Source: an uncultured Pelagibacteraceae bacterium (GTDB taxonomy: Bacteria; Pseudomonadota; Alphaproteobacteria; Pelagibacterales; Pelagibacteraceae). Taken from it: a stretch of 15,951 nt of DNA. A program made the translations under genes and the position numbers. The stretch covers positions 1 to 15,951 of the forward strand of contig CACFEM010000015.1 in the NCBI GenBank assembly GCA_902565325.1, given 5' to 3'. Every line of letters begins with the position of its first letter. Position 1 is the stretch's first letter. The notes beneath the pieces are model-generated. The model searched no databases and was not told the origin of the DNA. It saw nothing but the letters and a program-made list of their open reading frames with translations. Below, piece after piece: positions 1 to 6,152 of the stretch.

Positions 1-231
1 ACCTAAAATTCTTGCTACTCTAGTTGTTGGTTGAGCTCCTTGACCAAGCCAATATTTAATTCTCTCAGCTTCTAGGCCCACTCTTTCTTTTTTCTCTTTT
101 GGTAATAGAGGATTAAAGAAACCAACCTTTTCTATAAATCTTCCATCTCTTGCAAAACGACTGTCGGCAACAACAACTTTATAAACAGGACGTTTTTTTG
201 TTCCACCTCTTGATAATCTTAATTTTAACAT
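1..231 (-). CDS. rpsP: 30S ribosomal protein S16 (partial, C-terminus beyond window)
   Basis: The first 77 residues of small-subunit ribosomal protein S16 are visible; the gene runs off the left edge of the window. The protein binds 16S rRNA early in 30S assembly. Translation begins [20 protein letters not shown] and continues through [18 protein letters not shown] and a [10 protein letters not shown] segment, which together are diagnostic of S16 (family knowledge). The start at 231 is supported by an AGGAG Shine-Dalgarno sequence a few bases upstream, inside the 12-base gap after ffh. The close spacing suggests cotranscription with ffh. In many bacteria rimM, trmD and rplS follow, and they would lie left of this window. 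Confidence 0.96.
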   Translation of the reverse strand, partial: MLKLRLSRGGTKKRPVYKVVVADSRFARDGRFIEKVGFFNPLLPKEKKERVGLEAERIKYWLGQGAQPTTRVARILG

Positions 232-243
232 TTCTTCTCCTTT

Positions 244-1602
244 TTACTTTAATTGGTTAAATAGCTCTGGCGGTATACCTTTATCAGACATACCTTTCAG
301 ATTTCCTTTTGACATCTTTTTCATCATTTCAGACATCATTTTAAATTGCTTAAGCAATTTATTGATAGTGGCCGGATCTGTGCCAGAGCCATTAGCAATT
401 CTTTTTTTTCTAGAACCATCTATTATTTTTGGGTTCTCTCTTTCTTTTTTTGTCATTGATAAAATAACAGCTTCATTTTTAGTAATTATACTTTCATCAA
501 TTCCCGCTGAATCCATTTGAGATTTAATTTTAGAAACTCCTGGCATAAAAGACATAATTCCCTCAATGCCACCCATTTTTTTCATTTGTCTTAATTGAGA
601 TAAATAATCTTCCATAGAGAATTGACCTTTTTTTAAATTTTCCTCTGCTTTTTTAAGATTTTCTTCTCCTAAATCTTGAGCCGCCTTTTCTACAAGGGAT
701 ACGATATCCCCCATACCAAGTATTCTGTTTGCAATTCTATCTGGATGGAATACTTCAAGATTATCTATTTTTTCTCCTATCCCTAAAAATTTAATTGGAA
801 CGTTTGAAACATATTTCATACTCACTGCGGCTCCACCTCTTGCATCACCATCAGCCCTAGTTAAAATAATTCCAGATAAATTAACTGTATTTTTAAATTC
901 TTTTGCAACTGATGCTGCAACTTGACCTGTTAAGGAGTCTGCAACTAAGAAAGTTTCTGTTGGATTAATGACAGCTTCAATTTGCTTAATCTCGCTCATC
1001 ATTTGTAAATCGATTTGAGTTCTACCAGCAGTATCAAATAAAATTATTTCAGCTCCATTTAAATTAGCGGCACTTATTGCTCTTCTACAAATATCAGCAG
1101 GTTGCTGACCTTCTATAATAGGTAAAGTTAAAATATTATTTTGTTCTCCTAAAGATCTAAGTTGTTCTTGTGCAGCTGGTCTGTAAATATCTAGACTGAC
1201 CATCATTACTTTTTTCTTTTTATTATTTTCTAAAAATTTTGCTAATTTTGCTGTTGTTGTTGTTTTTCCAGAACCTTGTAACCCAACTAACATCATTGGT
1301 ACGGGCGGTACTGCGTTTAAGTTTATCTCATTATTTGTTGCACCTAATAAGTCTACAAGCTCATCATAAACAATTTTAACGACCATATCCCCAGGAGAGG
1401 TAGACCTTATTATCTCTTGGCCTAATGCTTTTGGCTTAACTTTTTCAATAAAATCTTTTGCAACATCCAAAGAGACATCTGCTTCAAGTAAGGCTTGCCT
1501 AATACCTCTTAAACCTTCATCTACTTGAGCTTCATCAAGCGAAGGTGCCTTTTTCAGAGAAGAAAAGATTTCTTCAAATTTATTTGTTAAATTTTCAAAC
1601 AT
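244..1602 (-). CDS. ffh: Signal recognition particle protein Ffh (SRP54 homologue)
   Basis: A 452-residue GTPase that, with 4.5S RNA, binds signal sequences of nascent inner-membrane proteins and delivers ribosomes to FtsY. The N domain covers about residues 1-95. The G domain has P-loop GLQGSGKT (107-114), the DIYRPAAQEQL segment (138-148), DTAGR (190-194) and TRAD (248-251) as guanine-specificity motif, in place of the commoner TKxD. The methionine-rich M domain (about 300-452) contains SRKKRIANGSG (397-407), the RNA-binding signature. I chose ATG 1602 because MFENLTNKF is the canonical Ffh N-terminus. The reading frame stays open to a GTG at 1683, but those extra 27 codons resemble structured leader rather than protein. 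No Shine-Dalgarno sequence is evident before 1602. rpsP follows after 12 bases. The 4.5S RNA gene itself was not found in the window. Confidence 0.97.
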   Translation of the reverse strand: MFENLTNKFEEIFSSLKKAPSLDEAQVDEGLRGIRQALLEADVSLDVAKDFIEKVKPKALGQEIIRSTSPGDMVVKIVYDELVDLLGATNNEINLNAVPPVPMMLVGLQGSGKTTTTAKLAKFLENNKKKKVMMVSLDIYRPAAQEQLRSLGEQNNILTLPIIEGQQPADICRRAISAANLNGAEIILFDTAGRTQIDLQMMSEIKQIEAVINPTETFLVADSLTGQVAASVAKEFKNTVNLSGIILTRADGDARGGAAVSMKYVSNVPIKFLGIGEKIDNLEVFHPDRIANRILGMGDIVSLVEKAAQDLGEENLKKAEENLKKGQFSMEDYLSQLRQMKKMGGIEGIMSFMPGVSKIKSQMDSAGIDESIITKNEAVILSMTKKERENPKIIDGSRKKRIANGSGTDPATINKLLKQFKMMSEMMKKMSKGNLKGMSDKGIPPELFNQLK

Positions 1603-1715
1603 ATTTATTACGCATAGCAGTAACGCACTAGTGGGCGAACCCTCGCTGACTAGTGTCGATCTCTTTGTTTCCAAAGACACCACAAAGTTAATGTTTTTGC
1701 GGAAACGGCAACAAC
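1603..1715 (-). ncRNA. Candidate structured 5' leader of ffh (or small RNA)
   Basis: Seen directly: bases 1611-1660 are about 56% GC in a roughly 30% GC window, and the stretch contains consecutive inverted repeats. Read as minus-strand RNA these are: GUUGUUGC/GCAAAAAC with one mismatch (1715-1693); UCUUUG-GAAA-CAAAGA, a perfect 6-bp stem with a GNRA tetraloop (1677-1662); CACUAGU...ACUAGUG enclosing GCGA-GGGU-UCGC (1655-1626); and a weaker GUUAC/GUAAU stem (1624-1607) that ends just before the ffh start codon. There is no Shine-Dalgarno sequence before ffh. It matches no RNA family I can name, and it lacks the GGAAGGAAGC core of 4.5S RNA. A cis-regulatory leader is inferred. An independent small RNA, or a plus-strand role, is possible because perfect stems work on both strands. 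Confidence 0.5.
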
Positions 1716-1716
1716 C

Positions 1717-1722
1717 TATAAT
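1717..1722 (+). promoter_or_regulatory. Probable -10 box of the dapF-ftsY promoter
   Basis: A perfect TATAAT lies 40 bases before the dapF ATG, the only gene start downstream on this strand. The -35 region at 17-base spacing (about 1694-1699, TTTTTG) is weak, so the call rests on the -10 box and position. The same AT-rich stretch read on the minus strand gives TATTAT, so the divergent ffh promoter may overlap it. A TTGACT lies at 1740-1735 on the minus strand, but it is not at standard spacing from that box. Confidence 0.45.
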
Positions 1723-1762
1723 AGAGGTTCAAAAAGTCAATAAATAAGTTAAATATCTATAT

Positions 1763-2587
1763 ATGGATATTAAAGCTTTTAAAATGGACGGTTTAGGTAA
1801 TGATTTTGTCATCATAGATAATAGGCAAACAATTACAAATTTGACAAAAGAGCAAATAATAAAGATTTGTGACAGAAATTTTATTGGTTGTGACCAACTA
1901 ATATTGATTAAAAAAAATGATATTTCAGATGCCTCACTAGAATTTTATAATTCAGATGGAGGAATGTCTGGTGCATGTGGAAATGGTACGCGATGTATTG
2001 CTGATTTATTAGGCAAAGAAAATAACAAAAAAGAAATTGTCCTAACAACTTTATCTGGCAAATTAAAATCAAATATTGTTGGAGAAAAAATGGTTTCTAC
2101 AGAAATAGGTGTCGCAAAAACAAAATGGGATGAGATTCCATTGTCTAAAGAATTAAATACGAATAATTTAGAAATTAAAATTAATGACAAAAATAATAAC
2201 GAATTTTCTGGCGGAACTGCTGTAAATGTTGGAAACCCACATGTAGTTTTTTTTGTTGATAATAACGAAAATTTTGAAATTGAAAAAATTGGACCAAAAA
2301 TCGAAACCCACTCTCTATTTCCAGAAAAATGTAATGTTACTTTAGCAACTGTTGTTAACAAAGAATTGATAAAAGTTAGAGTGTGGGAAAGAGGAGCTGG
2401 GCTTACCAAGGCTTGTGGAACTGCAGCTTGCGCAACAGCTTTTGTCGCAAAACAAAACGGACTAGTAAATGATAAAGTTGATATTGAATTTTCTACAGGT
2501 AGATTGACAATTTCAATTGATGAAAACAATAGTATTCATATGAAAGGACCAGTTTCAGATATTGAGGAGATAAATTTTAAAATTTAA
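1763..2587 (+). CDS. dapF: Diaminopimelate epimerase
   Basis: A 274-residue cofactor-independent epimerase that interconverts LL- and meso-diaminopimelate in the cytoplasm, supplying lysine and the peptidoglycan cross-linking residue. The two catalytic cysteines are present in their family contexts: Cys72 in SGACGNGTRC and Cys218 in AGLTKACGTAAC. The N-terminal GLGNDFVIID and the central GNPHVVFF are also typical, and the length is normal. It begins about 34 bases after the expected transcription start, with no evident Shine-Dalgarno sequence. Its TAA overlaps the ATG of ftsY by one base, so the two are almost certainly cotranscribed and translationally coupled. In many alphaproteobacteria a methylthiotransferase gene (mtaB/miaB-like) sits between dapF and ftsY; it is absent here. 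Confidence 0.96.
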   Translation: MDIKAFKMDGLGNDFVIIDNRQTITNLTKEQIIKICDRNFIGCDQLILIKKNDISDASLEFYNSDGGMSGACGNGTRCIADLLGKENNKKEIVLTTLSGKLKSNIVGEKMVSTEIGVAKTKWDEIPLSKELNTNNLEIKINDKNNNEFSGGTAVNVGNPHVVFFVDNNENFEIEKIGPKIETHSLFPEKCNVTLATVVNKELIKVRVWERGAGLTKACGTAACATAFVAKQNGLVNDKVDIEFSTGRLTISIDENNSIHMKGPVSDIEEINFKI

Positions 2588-3504
2588 TGGGAATTTTTGA
2601 AAAATTTAAATCAGGTTTTAAAAAAAGTGCCTCAGCTTTTACAACAGGTTTAAGAGATATAGTTGTAAAAAAAGAGATTGACGACAAAACATTAGACAAA
2701 ATTGAAGATTACTTAATTCAATCCGATGTTGGTATTGTTTCTGCTTCAGAAATAAGAGAAATAATTTCTCAAACAAAAATTGATCCCAATAAAGATTTAA
2801 CCGAAGAAATAAATAATATTTTAAAAAATTATATTATTTCAATAATGAAACCTTTAGAAAATATTGAATTCTTCAAAAAAAAAGAAAAATTAAATGCAAC
2901 ATTAATTTCAGGTGTCAATGGTGTTGGAAAAACAACTACTATTGGAAAAATAAGTAAAATATTAAAAGGTAATGGAAATAAAGTAATGCTAGCTGCATCA
3001 GATACTTTTAGAGCGGCAGCCATAGAACAGTTAGAAAATTGGGCAAACAAAGTTGATGTTAAAATTACAAAATCATCTCAAGGCTCTGATCCTGCGTCAG
3101 TTGCCTACAAGGCTATTGAGGAAGCATTAAACAATAATTTTAATCAAGTTTTAATTGATACAGCTGGGAGATTACAAAATAAAAAAAATTTGATGGAAGA
3201 ATATAAAAAAATTGCAAACGTTACTAAAAAAATTGATCCTGATGCTCCACATGATGTTATTTTAGTTTTGGATGCAACTTCTGGCCAAAATGTAATTAAT
3301 CAAGTTGAAGAATTTAATAAAATTATTCCAATAACTGGTCTTATTATGACAAAATTAGATGGTACAGCAAAAGGAGGTATACTTTTAGCAGTTGCTAAAA
3401 AATATAAACTACCAATTATTGCCCTTGGATTAGGTGAAAAAGAAGATGATTTGCAAATTTTTGAGGCCGAAAAATTTGCAGAGGCATTTACTGAAATTAA
3501 TTAA
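2587..3504 (+). CDS. ftsY: Signal recognition particle receptor FtsY
   Basis: A 305-residue GTPase that docks SRP-ribosome complexes at the inner membrane through its NG domains. Motifs seen: GVNGVGKT P-loop (109-116), DTFRAAAIEQL (139-149), DTAGRL (191-196), TKLDGTAKGG (255-264) and a C-terminal GLGEKEDDLQIF closing segment. The protein starts almost directly with the N domain. The long acidic A domain of E. coli FtsY is missing, leaving only a short, Lys- and Phe-containing amphipathic start (MGIFEKFKSGFKKS), which probably contacts lipid. The reduced A domain is common in alphaproteobacteria. It overlaps dapF by one base and overlaps the convergent downstream gene by eight bases, leaving no room for an intergenic terminator. 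Its partner GTPase gene ffh lies divergently upstream of dapF. Confidence 0.97.
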   Translation: MGIFEKFKSGFKKSASAFTTGLRDIVVKKEIDDKTLDKIEDYLIQSDVGIVSASEIREIISQTKIDPNKDLTEEINNILKNYIISIMKPLENIEFFKKKEKLNATLISGVNGVGKTTTIGKISKILKGNGNKVMLAASDTFRAAAIEQLENWANKVDVKITKSSQGSDPASVAYKAIEEALNNNFNQVLIDTAGRLQNKKNLMEEYKKIANVTKKIDPDAPHDVILVLDATSGQNVINQVEEFNKIIPITGLIMTKLDGTAKGGILLAVAKKYKLPIIALGLGEKEDDLQIFEAEKFAEAFTEIN

Positions 3505-4060
3505 TTAAGGTACTAGAAATTAAAGGTTTATAAAAACTACACTTATAATTTTCTCTAAATTCATAATGTCCACAATTTTTAGCTATAGAAGAAATGATAA
3601 AATCAAATTTTCCATTTACAGGATAAAGCTCTAACTTTTTTTCAACAATATCAAATTTAAAATTAGCTTTTAAACTTTTTACAGCACTAATCATCACCAG
3701 AGTTTTGTTATCTTTTAAGAGATAATATGCAAAATCATCTGGGAAAACTGGGAAATCATACTCTTGCAAAAAATATTTTGCAGTTTTGGGAAACCATTCA
3801 TAAGAGATTAATGGCAAAGACTCTTTTGTTTTATAGTTATAAATATAAAGATCTTTTGGAAAATCATTAATATAATTTGAATTTTCTCCTCGAGCCAAGA
3901 CAGCTTTTTCGCGGGTTTTAAAATATAATGCAAAATTTTCATCGTGCGAATTCATTTGATCTATATGAAAAAGGCTATCTACAGATGCTAAATTTTCTTT
4001 AGCATTTGATAAGTTAGTTAAAGAAAACAAGATAATAAAAAATATGAAAAGATTTTTCAT
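3497..4060 (-). CDS. Small secreted protein of unknown function
   Basis: I do not recognise this 187-residue protein. The first 20 residues form a clear Sec signal peptide (MKN, a hydrophobic stretch of Phe, Ile and Leu, then SNA as likely cleavage site before KENL), so the mature protein of about 167 residues should be periplasmic. There is no lipobox cysteine. The mature part is rich in aromatic and acidic residues (YEWFPKTAKYF, EYDFPVFPDDFAYYLL). It has two cysteines near the C-terminus (NCGHYEF and YKCSFY) that could form a disulfide. The gene lies 48 bases downstream of the alpha/beta hydrolase on the same strand and could be the last gene of that operon or a separate unit. Its 3' end overlaps the convergent ftsY by eight bases. 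Coding status is supported by length, the signal peptide and strand-consistent packing. Confidence 0.75.
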   Translation of the reverse strand: MKNLFIFFIILFSLTNLSNAKENLASVDSLFHIDQMNSHDENFALYFKTREKAVLARGENSNYINDFPKDLYIYNYKTKESLPLISYEWFPKTAKYFLQEYDFPVFPDDFAYYLLKDNKTLVMISAVKSLKANFKFDIVEKKLELYPVNGKFDFIISSIAKNCGHYEFRENYKCSFYKPLISSTLIN

Positions 4061-4108
4061 AATGTAACTTAAAAAAAAAATTTGAGTGATATTTGTTTAG
4101 ATTGTGGC

Positions 4109-4927
4109 TTAATTTAAACTATCAACAAATGATTTAAGAGCTAATACAAGTTTATCATCATATTCCATCATATGATCGTCATATTTTGTAAAATATGAAT
4201 ATTTGGGTTCACTTGCTAAATTAAAAATTTTTTTACCCATCCAAAATGGAACTATTTGGTCAGCCTCACCATGCATTACTAATACTGGAATATTAATATT
4301 TTTAATTTTTTCATTATTTTCATACTTATCTTTTAAAATTAAACCTACTGGAATATATGGATAAAAATTTTTTGCAGCCTCTATCATTGATGTGAAGGGC
4401 GTTTCTAATATTAATCCTGCAAAATTTTTATTCTGAGTAATTTCAGTGGCAATGCCAGTTCCTAATGACTCTCCATAAATAATTATATCTTGTTCATTTA
4501 GACCTTTTTCTTTAAGCCAGTTTATTGCACTAACACCATCTGTATAAAGACCCTCCTCACTTGGTTTTCCTTTATTACCGCTAAACCCTCTCCATGCAAT
4601 AATTAAAAAATTAACATCCATATCTTTAAAATGATTTAATTTATGGATTCTGTTTTCAAGTGTCCCTGCATTTCCATGAAAATAAACTATTGTTTTATAA
4701 CTTTTTAAATTTTTATTATGAAACCAACCTAAAAGATTAATGTTATCTGTTGTTTTGATAGTAACTTTTTCAATGTTAACTTCTAAATTATCTCCAGAAT
4801 AATTATTCTCATCAGGATGATACATTAAATTTCTTTGGAAAAAGAATAAGAAAATTAATATAATTAAGTAAATTGCAACAATACCAATAAATAATTCCAA
4901 AAAAAAATTCCTACGTTTTATTTTCAT
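4109..4927 (-). CDS. Membrane-anchored alpha/beta hydrolase (ABHD12/13-like serine hydrolase)
   Basis: A 272-residue predicted serine hydrolase. One N-terminal transmembrane helix (about residues 10-30) anchors the catalytic domain. The fold markers are in order: HGNAGT oxyanion-hole segment (84-89), WRGFSGNKGKP (112-122), nucleophile elbow GESLG with Ser154, acid Asp223 in HGEADQIVP, and His252 in KYDDHMME. This pattern matches the bacterial relatives of ABHD12/13 and Bem46 (COG1073-type), whose substrates are mostly unknown esters, thioesters or amides. Its start overlaps the end of the upstream MFS gene by 17 bases, implying translational coupling. It is therefore the downstream member of the first TRAP operon and may process the imported compound or a surface lipid. 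The enzyme class is secure; the substrate is unknown. Confidence 0.88.
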   Translation of the reverse strand: MKIKRRNFFLELFIGIVAIYLIILIFLFFFQRNLMYHPDENNYSGDNLEVNIEKVTIKTTDNINLLGWFHNKNLKSYKTIVYFHGNAGTLENRIHKLNHFKDMDVNFLIIAWRGFSGNKGKPSEEGLYTDGVSAINWLKEKGLNEQDIIIYGESLGTGIATEITQNKNFAGLILETPFTSMIEAAKNFYPYIPVGLILKDKYENNEKIKNINIPVLVMHGEADQIVPFWMGKKIFNLASEPKYSYFTKYDDHMMEYDDKLVLALKSFVDSLN

Positions 4928-6149
4928 ATTTTTTTCTATTTAATATTAAAAAAAATATATATGAAATAATACTTAAGATTAAGAAAACTGAAAAAGCTGA
5001 TTTAAAAGCAAATATTTCTGTGTAACCCATAGCTTTAACGATATCTATCACTAAGCCCATTAGCCACTGCATTATGAATGTTCCAGCAAATATTAATAAA
5101 TTGAATGAAGTTAGTGCTTTACCAGCAGAATAACCTGAAAAAGAAAGTCCCACTGCTGGCTGTGTAACTGATAAAAAAATTGAAGCTAAAATAAATAAAG
5201 TTATGTAGAATGCACCCGCTTTTGGGCCTAGCAATATAATCACAAACATTACAGAAAAGCTAATTGGCAAACCTAATTTAAGTATTCTTTTTGCAGTAAA
5301 ACCTATACCTGAAATTTTTGGCAAAAAGTAACCCCACAAAAAAAAGGATACCAACATAGTTACATTGATCCAAAATAATCCTGTAGCACTCTGAAGTGGT
5401 GTATAACCAGCAACTCTAGTCATCCATGGGCCTGCCCATAAGGTTTGTATAGCCATTAAGCCACCATAATTAAATAAACCCATTGGAATTACACTTATGA
5501 AAAATCTATTTTTCCAAACTTCTGATAAAGTTCCGTTATTACTTGGCTCTACAGACTCTTTATTATTAGTTAAATTCCATTTTGGAATGAAGACTAACAT
5601 TAAAAAAATACTAATTAAAATTAAGATAGCAATACCACCAAATATCCATCTCCATCCGAAACTAGGCAACAAAAGTTGTACAGGCAATGTGGATGACAAA
5701 AAGCCTAATGATGCAATCATTAGCATCCATGAGTTTGCTCTTTGTTGTTGATTTTCTGCATACCATATTCTGTAACCGGTTAATGGAGCCATTAAACAAG
5801 CACTAACACCTACGCCGATAAGAATTCGCGAAACTAACAATCCAGAAAAACTTTCAGCTAAAGCAAATGATCCTGTTCCAACTAATGCGATTAATAAAAA
5901 AGAAGAGACAATTTTTTTTGGTCCATATTTATCTAACAAATATCCAAGCGGTATTTGCATACAAGCAAAACCTAAAAAATAACCTCCAGCTAATAATCCT
6001 AAATCAGCTGCTAATAAATTAAATTCTGAGGTTAATACAGGAGAAAGTGTTGCAGTAATTGCACGCAACAAACATGATAAAAAATAACCAAATGCAAATA
6101 CAAAAAAAACAATAATAGCCTGTTTTTTTGGTAAAATATAATTTTCCAT
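4911..6149 (-). CDS. Major facilitator superfamily transporter
   Basis: A 412-residue integral membrane protein with about twelve predicted helices in two halves. It carries the MFS motif-A loop GYLLDKYGPKK (about residues 69-79) between helices 2 and 3, and a QQQRANSW segment in the first half that resembles the sugar-phosphate/anion exchanger and nitrate-type MFS groups. The direction of transport and the substrate cannot be read from the sequence. The ATG lies three bases after the stop of the TRAP large subunit, and the 3' end overlaps the hydrolase gene by 17 bases, so all are probably one transcript. A second carrier in a TRAP operon could export a product or counter-ion, or bring in a related substrate; that is inference. 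No Shine-Dalgarno sequence is seen; coupling to the upstream stop may suffice. Confidence 0.88.
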   Translation of the reverse strand: MENYILPKKQAIIVFFVFAFGYFLSCLLRAITATLSPVLTSEFNLLAADLGLLAGGYFLGFACMQIPLGYLLDKYGPKKIVSSFLLIALVGTGSFALAESFSGLLVSRILIGVGVSACLMAPLTGYRIWYAENQQQRANSWMLMIASLGFLSSTLPVQLLLPSFGWRWIFGGIAILILISIFLMLVFIPKWNLTNNKESVEPSNNGTLSEVWKNRFFISVIPMGLFNYGGLMAIQTLWAGPWMTRVAGYTPLQSATGLFWINVTMLVSFFLWGYFLPKISGIGFTAKRILKLGLPISFSVMFVIILLGPKAGAFYITLFILASIFLSVTQPAVGLSFSGYSAGKALTSFNLLIFAGTFIMQWLMGLVIDIVKAMGYTEIFAFKSAFSVFLILSIISYIFFLILNRKKYENKT

Positions 6150-6152
6150 TAA

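Noticed and set aside
1603..1660. tRNA gene
   Set aside because: A GGGTTCG string resembles a T-arm, but no cloverleaf, anticodon stem or acceptor pairing could be assembled around it.
1603..1683. N-terminal extension of Ffh by 27 residues from a GTG at 1683
   Set aside because: Ffh proteins begin at the MFENLTNKF segment; the extension has no Shine-Dalgarno sequence and its DNA is dominated by stem-forming repeats, so the open frame is probably incidental.
1735..1740. TTGACT as -35 box of an ffh promoter on the minus strand
   Set aside because: Good hexamer, but no acceptable -10 box lies 16-18 bases downstream; only TATAGG at 14 bases, so it was not called as a feature.
1603..1762. 4.5S SRP RNA gene next to ffh
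   Set aside because: Hairpins and elevated GC invited this, but the conserved GGAAGGAAGC-type domain IV core is absent on both strands and the fold is a series of short stems rather than one long hairpin.
1945..2529. 194-codon open frame antisense to dapF
   Set aside because: Entirely inside the unambiguous dapF gene and with no recognisable protein features; it mirrors the codon bias of the sense frame.
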